A DNA stretch of 64,000 bases, from positions 1-64,000 of the forward strand of contig NZ_SPQQ01000002.1 in assembly GCF_004766045.1 (NCBI RefSeq), read 5' to 3'. Below, in pieces: positions 7,243 through 16,582 of the stretch. The notes below the pieces were generated by a model. It made no database searches, was not told the origin of the DNA, and saw only the letters and a list, made by a program, of their open reading frames with translations. The position numbers and the translations under genes were made by a program. Positions within the stretch are counted from its first letter, which is position 1; every line of letters begins with the position of its first letter. The stretch is from Desulfosporosinus fructosivorans. Lineage in GTDB: Bacteria; Bacillota; Desulfitobacteriia; Desulfitobacteriales; Desulfitobacteriaceae.

Positions 7243-8966
7243 TTTAGTCCCTCCATTACTCCTATTTTATTAAGCAAGTCTTCCATTTGTAATGATACTT
7301 GAACTTCAATTTTAGAAATCTCCTCGTAATTTGAAGTCTTTTCACATTCTTTCTTTAGAAATTCCATATCTTTCATTAATTTATAGCAAGAATCTATTAA
7401 CTCAGATGAATAGTAATTGTCATCATTGTCATCCTCCTTCAAGCAATTATATAAATATATTATGCCTTGAGTATTTACTATAGTTTCGGATAGCTCAAAT
7501 TTCTCCTTAACTAAATCCTTAATTATTAATATTTGTCTTTTTATTACAATTTTCATTAAAGTTCTTTCCTCTAGCATATCTAGTTCAGCTCTTCTAAAAC
7601 AACTATACTTTTCTTTATATTGTGCTTTAAATGCCAGTATAGTGATATTTATTTTACTAATTGAACGAATACTTTCTTTAATCTTTATACTCATAATGTA
7701 AATTTCAGAAAGATTTATCTTCAAAAAATGGTTAACCTCTAATGCTCTTAAATACAGAGTACAAAACAACTCTGTCTTTTCTTCATTAGAGAATCCAAAT
7801 TGAATAATATCTAAGGATGGTAAAAAATTATCCCCACTACCTGACACATCATTAAAGTTAATAAGAGGTATAATCGCTCTACTACTAGTTGCTTTATTAT
7901 TAAGTTCACTAATGACGTGGCTTATTCCGTCACTATCACCCGCTCTCATATACTGTCCATGATTGTAATATAGTGTTTTAGGCACTTCAAGCGATTGCCA
8001 ATCCTTTGCCTTTTCAATATCATTTATGAACGATTTCTCCATATCTACGATAAAATCACTGAACTTGGTCTGAACGTTCATACTCAAATTGTAAATACAA
8101 CTATGAGCAAATGTCGCATTTCTTACGGATTCATAAACCTCACTTGTACTTAAGCCACTAAAAATATTTATATTTTGTCTCCTATATAGGCACGTCATAA
8201 CAAATTTATCTATGTCAGAACTGTATCTGTAATTATCTACCTGCTGAACCTGGTTTGCCACAATACTTATCATGTTATATTGATTGTTTACATCATCTAC
8301 TTTTTTAAAGAATGGACCTACCCCAATAATTCTACATTCTTTAGATACGTTTATATCACTATACCCATGTGTATGCCCATGAAGTACTGCGATCACATTA
8401 TGCTTTTCAATCAGTTCGATAAACTTATATGTATTCGTGATCGCAGAAAAATCACCTTCATATCGGCTCATTAGCGTATGATGCATTACAATAACTATTG
8501 GTTTTTTGCACTTAGCAAGTGCCTCTAAAAGTTCTTCTAATGGTAGTTTTCCATAACTGTGATCCCTATGACTAACTGAATTAGCTAAAATAATATTTAT
8601 GTCGTCATATTCTTTTAACACAACGCCACTTTCTTCATATCTGTATTCATCAGAGGAGTATAATGTAATGAATTTGTCAAAATCACTAAACGTTCCTCCA
8701 CATAGGTCGTGATTCCCTGGAACAAATTCATATGAAATTTGTTTATCTACTAAATTTAATTTGATCAAATCAAATAATATTTTTGCATTTTCATATCCAT
8801 CAACTGATCCGCCGTCAGTAACGTCGCCACATAATATAAATACCAATTTTTCCGTGTTATTACACTCCTGATTAATGCATTCACATAATATGCTTATCTT
8901 CGTCTTGCATTCATCCAGATTAATTTTAGAGCTTATATGGAAATCTGATAATTGTATGATTCTCAT
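7239..8966 (-). CDS. Calcineurin-like phosphoesterase fused to a thymidylate-synthase-like domain
   Basis: 575 residues. Residues 1-230 carry the metallophosphoesterase motifs in order: SDFH (D8, H10), CGDVTD, PGNHD, MHH and HGHTH. From about 340 to 430 the sequence aligns by eye with thymidylate synthase/dCMP hydroxymethylase: SSRAIIPLINFND, then LPSLDIIQFGF, then LYLRALEVNHFLKINLSEI. The catalytic Cys expected after LP (as in PCH) is replaced by Ser-Leu, so synthase chemistry is unlikely and a nucleotide-binding role is plausible. The C-terminal 140 residues are helical. Overlaps the MazG-like gene by 4 bases. Confidence 0.75.
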   Translation of the reverse strand: MRIIQLSDFHISSKINLDECKTKISILCECINQECNNTEKLVFILCGDVTDGGSVDGYENAKILFDLIKLNLVDKQISYEFVPGNHDLCGGTFSDFDKFITLYSSDEYRYEESGVVLKEYDDINIILANSVSHRDHSYGKLPLEELLEALAKCKKPIVIVMHHTLMSRYEGDFSAITNTYKFIELIEKHNVIAVLHGHTHGYSDINVSKECRIIGVGPFFKKVDDVNNQYNMISIVANQVQQVDNYRYSSDIDKFVMTCLYRRQNINIFSGLSTSEVYESVRNATFAHSCIYNLSMNVQTKFSDFIVDMEKSFINDIEKAKDWQSLEVPKTLYYNHGQYMRAGDSDGISHVISELNNKATSSRAIIPLINFNDVSGSGDNFLPSLDIIQFGFSNEEKTELFCTLYLRALEVNHFLKINLSEIYIMSIKIKESIRSISKINITILAFKAQYKEKYSCFRRAELDMLEERTLMKIVIKRQILIIKDLVKEKFELSETIVNTQGIIYLYNCLKEDDNDDNYYSSELIDSCYKLMKDMEFLKKECEKTSNYEEISKIEVQVSLQMEDLLNKIGVMEGLK

Positions 8967-9020
8967 CTCATATTTCCCCCTACAATATTAAACGCTTCAC
9001 GCTTCATTAAACCAACAATA

Positions 9021-9983
9021 TTACCAATTTGTTATATATTTATCTTTTTCTCTATTACAAGAATTCTGTCCTGTATACATTGGATCAAATGCATTTAGTA
9101 ACATTTCTTTTTTAATATAGTCACGTTTATAAATTACCTGTGATTCATATTTATTTATCATTTTTCGAATGTTAATAATATCTGACCTTTCCCCTTCACC
9201 CCACTTAGACCAAAAGCAATCAATAAAACTAAACCAAGTATATGAATCAGTCCTAGAAATCAAGAACGAGTGAGATGCATTTTCTTCATTCGCTTCAATT
9301 AATTCAAGCACTCTAGCTTTTTTTCTATTAACGTTTTCTTTCTTTAGTACACCTAATAAAATTATTTCGAAATTCTCTAGAGCAGGGAATGAACTGCCAC
9401 AAGGGCTTGCTAATATAATATCTCCATGATATTCTCCTGGAATTATACCGAAATTGTTCTTAATTGTATCTTCAATAATATTCAAGGCTTTAGACCTCTC
9501 ATCAAAATGAGAACTAAAAACATTATGATATGCATCAAAAAAAGCTCTATTTATTATCTCAGAACTATTATCAAGTTTCATGAGATCACATATTTCAATC
9601 ACATCATCTAAATATTCTTTAAATCTACTTTTTGAAATAGTTATAAAAACGGATTTATGATACAAAATGTTACGAGTATTATGATACTGTGATATTCTAT
9701 CTAGAATATCTATAGAATTAACAAGTATTTCCTTTGTTTCGTTAATGATTACCTCGAAATAACGATAATCACTTTTCGAATTAGTTTTTTTAGCTTTTAG
9801 AAAATTCACTAAGAACAGTTCCACCGCATTATCTAAGAGAATATATGCCTGCCTAAGGGAAGTGTCATTTAATTGATTTACTAAGAACATGGAATTTCCA
9901 ACAGCTTTATAAAATTCTTCTATCCAAGGAAATATTTTTTCTTTTTCATGTTCAATAATTTCAAGTTCAAACCCTTCAAACAT
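9021..9983 (-). CDS. HEPN-like domain protein, candidate toxin or RNase
   Basis: 320 residues, predicted soluble. Residues 40-140 are helical and contain RNILYH (Arg104-x4-His109), the R-x4-6-H signature of HEPN ribonucleases. The C-terminal half is unfamiliar. GGGGTGG lies 4 bases before the ATG. It is first in the minus-strand cassette, 54 bases before the phosphoesterase gene. HEPN proteins are common effectors in abortive-infection and toxin systems. The motif is short, so RNase activity is inference. Confidence 0.6.
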   Translation of the reverse strand: MFEGFELEIIEHEKEKIFPWIEEFYKAVGNSMFLVNQLNDTSLRQAYILLDNAVELFLVNFLKAKKTNSKSDYRYFEVIINETKEILVNSIDILDRISQYHNTRNILYHKSVFITISKSRFKEYLDDVIEICDLMKLDNSSEIINRAFFDAYHNVFSSHFDERSKALNIIEDTIKNNFGIIPGEYHGDIILASPCGSSFPALENFEIILLGVLKKENVNRKKARVLELIEANEENASHSFLISRTDSYTWFSFIDCFWSKWGEGERSDIINIRKMINKYESQVIYKRDYIKKEMLLNAFDPMYTGQNSCNREKDKYITNW

Positions 9984-10104
9984 TTTTCCACCCCTAACTC
10001 CTAATTTTTCAGTATTTCAGCCCTATATTTTGATTGCCTATTCAGAATTTAACAATATTACCTTTTCGACAAATAATTACCTTTTACCTTTACGACTAAA
10101 TAAA

Positions 10105-10134
10105 AAACACCCAAACCTTAAAGGGTTGAGTGTT
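10105..10134 (-). terminator. Intrinsic terminator after the HNH-type gene
   Basis: On the minus strand a stem of AACACTCAACCC with GGTTTGGGTGTT (one mismatch) is followed by TTTTTTATTT. It lies between the HNH-type gene and the HEPN gene and isolates the cassette from upstream transcription. Two further small hairpins (10210-10226 and 10229-10262) lie between it and the HNH-type stop codon. Confidence 0.75.
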
Positions 10135-10298
10135 CGTCATCTATTATATTCTCTTCAGATCCTCAAATCTGCTCAATAAAGGGTTTGCTTTGGAGTTTGG
10201 TATATGAGGTAGGGAGCAACCCTACTTTACTAGCTCTCTTTTATGAAAAGAAAGAGGGCTAGCCTAACCCTTTTTCTCTTCCTATACTTTGCTCCACT

Positions 10299-11564
10299 CT
10301 ACTTCTCTGGGCTATTAACCAAATCCTCACATCGAAATATGGGACAGCTAATACCATCAGCTTCCGAACGTTCTGTATTTAAATCTTTAAATTCGCTGTT
10401 AAAATATCTTTGTTTAAACTCTTCAAACTGTTCTGGAGTATTATATGAATAACCATAAATACTATGATACAGCTTGTGAATTGGTCGTGACAAGCATACA
10501 CCTAATGGATAATCGTAGTGTCGTTCTAAAGTCTTATTGATAATCATTAACATTTCTTCATTTGAATAATCATAAGCTCTCGGCTTGACATGCAAGTCTA
10601 ATTCATCAAGTGCTTCAAGAACTATCCAGTGAAAGTTGTAAAGATGGTGTATGTCGTCAAATGTATTACCAGTGACAACACATTTGTAATTACATTCTTT
10701 CGCACTTTCTTTTTTCCATTCAGACAATTTAGACCTGAGATATTCAAATATTTCACTCAAGGGAAAATTATCTTTACTAAAAATTCTATCTTCCAGTGAA
10801 CAATACTTACATTTTGTGCCATGTATAAAACTATCGAAAGAAACCTTTTGAATACGGTTCAGGTGCGTTCTGCACCTGTAGAATAAAGCCTGGAACGCAT
10901 CTTGATAACTAGTTGACAACAACTCGTAACCATTTCCTTCGAAACATGATCGTACATGCTCAAGACTATGTCTCAACGCATTACCAGTTTGTTCCCATCC
11001 ACAATATTTACATCCTTTACTAACACTTCTTTGGAAGGATTTATAAACAACCTTTTGAATACCCCTTGCAATATGTTTGGTACAAACAAACTCTAAATAG
11101 TGATCTACACTTATAAACTCTGTTGATAGTAATTGTAGACCTTCTTCTTCAAACTCTTTTGCAATATCAGAGATATTGTACTTCCTCTTAGAAACTCTAC
11201 GTTTATCGATTCCCTCTGGTATTTGAGCAACGTTGTTAACACCATATTTAAGTTTGATAACATCACTTTGCTTCTTATATGAACATTTCTTACAAGCATC
11301 TAAATCCACTATAGGATTATCATGATGAATAAAATATTTTTTATATGGTGTTTTATATGGTTGGTGGCAATAGTCACACTCTAACTCGATTTTAACATCA
11401 CTTCCAGTGGGTAGATCACAAATTTTCACTAAGATTTTGGTCCCTCTATGTACTGTTAAAATTCCATCTCTATTAGGTTCTCGAGGAATGGGATAACCCA
11501 TATCTTCATAACGCTTAATTACCTTAGACCATAAATTAATTTCGATAAATTCATCTTTCAACAT
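10299..11564 (-). CDS. HNH-type endonuclease-like protein with repeated zinc-ribbon cysteine pairs
   Basis: About 421 residues from 11564, where GAGGGTG lies 9 bases before the ATG. The frame stays open to a TTG at 11720 (473 residues) with no ribosome binding site. At least four Cys-pair knuckles are visible (CDYCHQ, CKKCSY, CKYCGW, CKYCSL), spaced as a repeated zinc-ribbon module. The C-terminus carries CVVTG...DDIHHLYNFHW and VCLSRPIHKLYH, resembling HNH nucleases of phages and homing elements. It may be a free-standing homing or restriction-like nuclease. No intron is evident. Confidence 0.65.
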   Translation of the reverse strand: MLKDEFIEINLWSKVIKRYEDMGYPIPREPNRDGILTVHRGTKILVKICDLPTGSDVKIELECDYCHQPYKTPYKKYFIHHDNPIVDLDACKKCSYKKQSDVIKLKYGVNNVAQIPEGIDKRRVSKRKYNISDIAKEFEEEGLQLLSTEFISVDHYLEFVCTKHIARGIQKVVYKSFQRSVSKGCKYCGWEQTGNALRHSLEHVRSCFEGNGYELLSTSYQDAFQALFYRCRTHLNRIQKVSFDSFIHGTKCKYCSLEDRIFSKDNFPLSEIFEYLRSKLSEWKKESAKECNYKCVVTGNTFDDIHHLYNFHWIVLEALDELDLHVKPRAYDYSNEEMLMIINKTLERHYDYPLGVCLSRPIHKLYHSIYGYSYNTPEQFEEFKQRYFNSEFKDLNTERSEADGISCPIFRCEDLVNSPEK

Positions 11565-11897
11565 AAATTTCAACACCCTCTCGAAATCCTCAAGATCCTT
11601 CGTTGTATTACCTTTCCCAAAGTGTTCCTTGGAACTTTGAAGTCCTTCTTGGTAATCAAAATAAGTGGTTAACTCGATTATTTCTTGTTCTGCCAATCGC
11701 AATAAGTATTTTACGCACAATATAGCACTTAAACTTGAATCTTTAGATTGAAAAACCCTACTTAATCTGCCTTATTATACCTTCTAATATTTACATTATA
11801 TACATTTATAGTAATTATTGTAACTATAATTGGTATTTATTCGAATGTTTAATCGTCTATATTTGTTCTAAGTAGTATCATTTATTCCTAAGTCAAT

Positions 11898-12161
11898 TTA
11901 AGGCATATATTTAATCGTTTTAATGAAATATAGTTTCAAGGTTTGACTTAGACCATCAGCAATAGTTATGACAACCATATTGTTGTCAACTGGTTTAAGC
12001 ATTCTACAACGGGAGGCAAAAAACGTGTAAGCATAGTGCTTACACGTTCTAATATATCGGATCATTAATGCAATTCGGCTCCTTTGTGGATAACCTAGGC
12101 ATTTTTGACGCTCACAACGATGCTTTAAGCGTTCATAGATGACGTATGAAACATAGTGACC
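11898..12161 (-). other. Start-less open frame, probably part of a decayed gene
   Basis: The minus strand is open for 87 codons from a stop near 12164 to TAA at 11898 and reads for example VSYVIYERLKHRCERQKCLG. Only internal Met codons are present. It is in the same frame as the relic at 12198-12496, separated by TAG and TGA codons. The terminator-like hairpin at 12022-12048 lies inside it, which argues against a functional gene. Confidence 0.25.
12016..12048 (-). terminator. Intrinsic terminator-like hairpin, minus strand
   Basis: Perfect 12-bp arms AACGTGTAAGCA (12022-12033) and TGCTTACACGTT (12037-12048) with a 3-base loop, followed on the minus strand by TTTTTTG. No intact gene ends just upstream of it, so it probably served the decayed gene at 12.2-12.5 kb or an unannotated transcript. 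Confidence 0.6.
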
Positions 12162-12197
12162 TCAATGCCTTTTATGACTCTTCATATGTCAAGAATA

Positions 12198-12496
12198 CTA
12201 GTTCCAAAATCTATCTTTTATGTAATACTGCTCAAGGTCATTTTGTGATAACAAAGGAAAATTATTGCTTCTGACTATGTCTAGTATAAAGATATCGTTC
12301 TCCAAGTAAAACGGAAGCAAGTGTGGTTTTTGGACACCTGAATTAAACTCTGATTAAATTTACCTAGCTTCGATATCACTTCGATGAAATCCTTATGAGC
12401 CAAGGACTTTTGTAGGTTTTAATACACTATTTTAGTTGGAAAACCATCGTAACTCTCGTTATTATATAACTCGCTTATCTGAATAGCTGAGATGTT
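12198..12496 (-). pseudogene. Decayed gene, unknown product
   Basis: The minus strand reads ISAIQISELYNNESYDGFPT, then KIVY, a TAA, and NLQKSLAHKDFIEVISKLGK and FNQSLIQVSKN. A frame change leads to LPFYLENDIFILDIVRSNNF and PLLSQNDLEQYYIKDRFWN, then TAG at 12198. The pieces join into one plausible protein with one nonsense codon and one frameshift. The family is not recognised. Confidence 0.4.
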
Positions 12497-12774
12497 CTAA
12501 CAATTATTAACACCCCTATGATAATGGTATCTGTATCCGATATTGTGACAGGATTGAACCACCAAGACACAAATCAATCTCACTCTCATTGTCTTAGAGA
12601 CTACATAGAAATAGGATAGACACAATATGCCTACCCTTCCTACGAAATAATTTATATCATTGAACCCTGCTCACCATCCAAACATATAAGTCAATCTATT
12701 TATCTGTCTGTTGTTAGCAGGGAAGAGGAACTTCAACAGCAGGATTAATCGCTGCGAATCACGCATGGTATATC

Positions 12775-12856
12775 GAATTTGCATGAGTTCTTCATGTGCA
12801 GTGAGATCTTCGCTACGCTACGATCTCATGCACATTCCAGAAACTCATACAAATCC
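12775..12856. repeat. Large imperfect palindrome 1
   Basis: Arms of about 34 bases (12775-12808 and 12822-12856) pair with few mismatches, for example GTGCAGTGAGATC with GATCTCATGCAC and GCATGAGTT with AACTCATAC. The tip is TTCGCTACGCTAC. The whole would form one long stem-loop on either strand. Confidence 0.75.
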
Positions 12857-12862
12857 TCTTTT

Positions 12863-12954
12863 TGATGTACTTTATTTGTGTAGTGTCGTATGCGTAGGCT
12901 CTTCGCTTCGCTACGCTCCTAACGAATACGCCATACACAAAATCAAGTACATCA
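12863..12954. repeat. Large imperfect palindrome 2
   Basis: TGATGTACTT (12863-12872) pairs with AAGTACATCA (12945-12954). The stem continues through TTTGTGTA / TACACAAA and CGTATGCGT / ACGAATACG to a tip containing CTTCGCTTCGCTACG. It starts 6 bases after palindrome 1 and shares the CTTCGCT...CTACG tip, though the arms differ. Together they explain an 82-codon spurious frame here. Confidence 0.75.
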
Positions 12955-13251
12955 GATGACATACTTTATAATTAATGATTAACGAAACCGTTGCACTACT
13001 TATACTAATGAGGCTCTGTAAAGCATCTTTCATTTTTTTACCACTCACACTTTTTGTAGATTAGCAGAAACCCCAAGCCATTAGGAGTGTTTAAGAATCT
13101 GCTCGGACAAAGTGTATTATATTAGTAGCGTATCATCCGCATGATGTGCAAAAAAGGTCTTGTCATAAGCCATTATAGCATTTACAATTTCCCGACCTCT
13201 GGTAAATTTTTTCGGGGTATCTTTTGCGATCTAATATGATTCTGATGCAAC
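12955..13251. other. Non-coding stretch, nothing clear
   Basis: AT-rich sequence between palindrome 2 and the helicase stop codon. I see no convincing gene, RNA or terminator here. The stretch 12497-12774 on the other side of the palindromes holds only short start-less frames on the minus strand. Confidence 0.4.
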
Positions 13252-15432
13252 CTATTTTGCCTCCCTGAAAGTTGGCGGTATAAACAAATCTTCCACACTG
13301 AAGTCAAATGACCTTTGAAAAACTCTTTGACCTTTATTATACGTGAAAAACTGGGAAGCCATGAACTCTTTAACATGTGAGTGTTCTATTTGCCGATATA
13401 TAGTATCTGCTTTAAAACGGGATTCTAAAACATCCTGCAGACTCTTTAAACTTAGTTCATCTCCTGCATTCATTTTTTTCAGTTCATCGACAACGGCATA
13501 CCAACAGCTCGTTTGTTTTGCTACAGTGGCATTATTGATTCCATTAAAATACTTTGTAATCCATTTCCTTCTTTGTAATACAAAATGCTTATCGAGTTCG
13601 GCTGTCAGTCCAATGTCATCTTCAAATAACATATAGACATTTGCTTCTTCACCTTGCCGTACACAAATTCTACCAATTTGTTGAATGCAGTCAATAATAT
13701 ATTCACTGAGAGCCAAATGCGCAGAATTCATACTACCTATTGCTAAAGACTTATTGGTATAATACAGTTTCCCTTTATTTAACATCCCTATGAAAACTAT
13801 ATTCTCATAATCTCTAAAATCATTTACCCCTGTAGTAGCCGCTCCGTAGTGCCTAACTGTATACAGCTTAGAATCGAGTTTTGAGAGCGTCAATATCTTC
13901 TTCAAATCATCTTCGAAATTGAATTCACCTCCATATTTGTCTACGATGGCTTTATAGCAAATAATCAATGTTTTTTCACATGTTACAGTAATTATATCTT
14001 GAATCTCATTAGCAATCAGATTCACATTCTTTAGGTAGAATTTTCTATCTCCCCTGGACTTTCTAAACCGCTTTTCTCCTTCAACAGTTGTAGAATTGTT
14101 ACTAATTATCAAGGAACTTTTAGTCGTCCTTTGTGAACTATGATATAAATTAACTTTGCCTATAGGTGTTTTATTCAATCCGCCTAAGAAGACAACGTCG
14201 CTTTTTTTATAATCTTCGTCTAGTACCTCACCATTTCTTGCACTTGTAGCATCGAGAATAATAGTTTTCTCAAAGTGTTTTGTATAGTTTTCAAGGTTGA
14301 TATACCTAATATAACTAAACTGCTTCCTACCTTCTTTATGCCAACTTCTGCTTGTTGTACCCCCATAGTTTATGAACTTTTCTACAGCCTCCAAGATCTT
14401 GATGTCATTATGATTTTCCATTAGTAATCCGTAAACTTTACTATCAAACTTAACTACATCGTCATACGGAGGTATCACCACAATTGTTCCATCTGACGTT
14501 TCTGGGTATTGTAAACCATTGAGGTATGACCCTATTCTTTCAAATTCCTTTTTCATCTCATCAGATAACTTTGAGGCAACTACTCTCGTCAGTATGGCTT
14601 CCCACTGATCGAGCAATACATCTCCGATGTCCTTTGTTTCAATTTTTTCATCGATGATTAAAACCTTTCTCCCAGATATACTTTTCGAGATTTCTTCCAA
14701 ATCATTACTCATAAATAGTCTCTGATGAGTTATAACCATTGCGGGGTGATTATCCACTGCCCATTTACTCGATTTTGCACCACATGTCACTGTACACTCC
14801 TTGCATAAAACAGGAGAATATTCTCTGTAACTATCAGACAATTTACCAAACCAATTCTTCGCCGTCTTAGGGTCTTCATATATAAGGCAATCATTATAAT
14901 TAAATCCTCTAAGCAATCCTGCAATGAATACATCTTCTCTGCGAAGCTCACCAGAGTAGCCAGACTCCTTGTAGACTTTGGTATCGCCATAGTATATGTC
15001 TTCTAACTTTTTCATTGGTTCATCACTCAAAGCTACCCAATCTTTCAGAGGTTCAATTTCCTTCAATCCAGTTTGAATACAAAAATCTCTTCCCTCTTGC
15101 AGTGTTCTCTTAACTATTACAGTGGAAAATGTGCTATCAATTTCGTAAATGTATTTTACAAACTCCATCAATAATGTTGATTTTCCTTGTCCTATATCTA
15201 GATTAACCACAATAGGCTTATCAATTTTCACATCATTTAAGAACAAACTGGCGAGCTTTTTTAAGTTTTCCACTTGCCTTCTGGGAATAGGAATATCTCT
15301 ATTTAGAGTTTTTCTAAAGTTTTTAATAATATTATTTACATGTTTTTTGTATCCAGCTTTTGTTCTAACTAAATCTGTGATGTCCATGCTCTCCAAGACG
15401 TTCTTCTCCTTATTCTTCTGCATTTTTATCAA
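13252..15432 (-). CDS. Superfamily 2 helicase-like ATPase
   Basis: 726 residues. Walker A is GQGKST at residues 81-86, followed by motif II VLIIDEK (DEK in place of DEAD/DEAH). Near the C-terminus, CIQQIGRICVRQGE fits motif VI (Q-x-x-G-R-x-x-R). A Cys group, LCKECTVTCGAK, lies between motifs I and II, where XPD/DinG helicases hold an Fe-S cluster; four ligands are not certain. The TTG start overlaps the stop of a preceding short frame (TTGA), so translation is probably coupled. Its place beside ParB-like genes suggests replication or maintenance of the mobile element. Confidence 0.75.
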   Translation of the reverse strand: MIKMQKNKEKNVLESMDITDLVRTKAGYKKHVNNIIKNFRKTLNRDIPIPRRQVENLKKLASLFLNDVKIDKPIVVNLDIGQGKSTLLMEFVKYIYEIDSTFSTVIVKRTLQEGRDFCIQTGLKEIEPLKDWVALSDEPMKKLEDIYYGDTKVYKESGYSGELRREDVFIAGLLRGFNYNDCLIYEDPKTAKNWFGKLSDSYREYSPVLCKECTVTCGAKSSKWAVDNHPAMVITHQRLFMSNDLEEISKSISGRKVLIIDEKIETKDIGDVLLDQWEAILTRVVASKLSDEMKKEFERIGSYLNGLQYPETSDGTIVVIPPYDDVVKFDSKVYGLLMENHNDIKILEAVEKFINYGGTTSRSWHKEGRKQFSYIRYINLENYTKHFEKTIILDATSARNGEVLDEDYKKSDVVFLGGLNKTPIGKVNLYHSSQRTTKSSLIISNNSTTVEGEKRFRKSRGDRKFYLKNVNLIANEIQDIITVTCEKTLIICYKAIVDKYGGEFNFEDDLKKILTLSKLDSKLYTVRHYGAATTGVNDFRDYENIVFIGMLNKGKLYYTNKSLAIGSMNSAHLALSEYIIDCIQQIGRICVRQGEEANVYMLFEDDIGLTAELDKHFVLQRRKWITKYFNGINNATVAKQTSCWYAVVDELKKMNAGDELSLKSLQDVLESRFKADTIYRQIEHSHVKEFMASQFFTYNKGQRVFQRSFDFSVEDLFIPPTFREAK

Positions 15433-15512
15433 GGGAACAACAGATCTTTATCGCCTGTCATACCCTTATTTTCATTAACTACTATCCTTTTATGTTCTAA
15501 CCATTGTTCCAT
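15429..15512 (-). other. Short frame overlapping the helicase start
   Basis: A 27-codon frame, MEQWLEHKRIVVNENKGMTG then DKDLLFP, ends in TGA that overlaps the TTG of the helicase gene. The same frame is open a few codons upstream (RDFDNLL). It has no ribosome binding site, so it is either the last part of a lost gene or a leader peptide that delivers ribosomes to the helicase start. Confidence 0.35.
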
Positions 15513-15667
15513 AAGTAAGTTATCGAAGTCCCGCCTTCAAGACAATTAGACAAGCAATACGTCGTTCGCAATCTCAGCGCATAGCCATTGATCTTACCCT
15601 TATTGACAGATAGCCTTCTCCTACTCAACTTCTATCAATAATTCCTAGCACTACATTGCTTTCTTGA

Positions 15668-16444
15668 CTATGTACGCTTCTTAGGTGACGCTGACCATTT
15701 AGACAGTTGTTCCCGCAAGGAGTTAATCGTCGTATAGTCAGTGTTGTCTACTGCCAATTTCTTATCGAGTGCCTGTTCTAACTGAGTTTCAAGGGTTTCG
15801 TTTTCCTTTTGAAGAGCATCCTTTTGATTTGATAAACTCTCGTAGTCTTGCTCAAGGTTTTCTTTTTCTTGTTCAAGTTCTTTCTTAGCTTGTTCGAGTT
15901 CTTGCTTTTCTTTTTTGAGAGTGGTATAAGCACCGTTGATTGATAATTTACCGTCATCTAGATCTTTGATCATTTCCTCTGTTGCGTTTTCCTCTATGTA
16001 TTTGGCTTTCTCAAATTGTTTCCCTGAACCAAAACCTGACTTGTCGGCTACAATATCTCTGGATTCTCCTTTTTCAGCTTCCGTAGAATTCTCCGTAAGC
16101 TGACTCTTGCCATTCAACTCAGATTGTCTCTCCTTTGCCTTCAACCTTTCAACTCTTTCCAATCTCTTTGCCCAATCAACACGTTCACTGAAGGTAAAGT
16201 CTTTGCGGTTCTCATTCTCTGAGATTTCGATCTGCAATTGATGCTCACTGTCCTTTACAGACATGACCCTTACTTCAATTTGTTGATAGTTTAACAACAT
16301 ACAAGCTCTTAATCTGCGTTCGCCCGCAATCAATTCATTTGAAGGTGTTACCACAGGAGGGTTGATTAGATATTATATATTCTCTGCTCCAAGACGGTAG
16401 ACGGTAATTAATGTCTTCCTATGTCAAACGGACATAATGTCCTC
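15668..16444 (-). pseudogene. ParB-like protein, N-terminus broken by two stop codons
   Basis: The open part (16354 to 15668, 228 codons from GTG) contains the ParB box ELIAGERRLRAC, an HTH-like middle, and a long coiled coil (EQAKKELEQEKENLEQDYES). In the same frame further upstream, the expected N-terminal domain is visible but interrupted: EDIMSV, TGA, HRKTLITVYRLGAENI, TAA, YLINPPVVTPSN. No ribosome binding site supports the GTG. The gene is therefore probably dead or makes only a truncated product. Confidence 0.65.
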
Positions 16445-16582
16445 TTAAACCGTCAATGAGTGATCCCACACAACTTCTCACTGTAAACCTTACCTTGCTT
16501 AACTGGATTGTTTTTCAACCTGCCGAAGTTGGATGTCAATGGGATATAAATTTTAATGTAGTAGTATATTTTCAACGAACTA

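Noticed and set aside
12711..12959. 82-codon plus-strand frame
   Set aside because: It is made mostly of the two palindromes and has a biased, repeat-derived composition.
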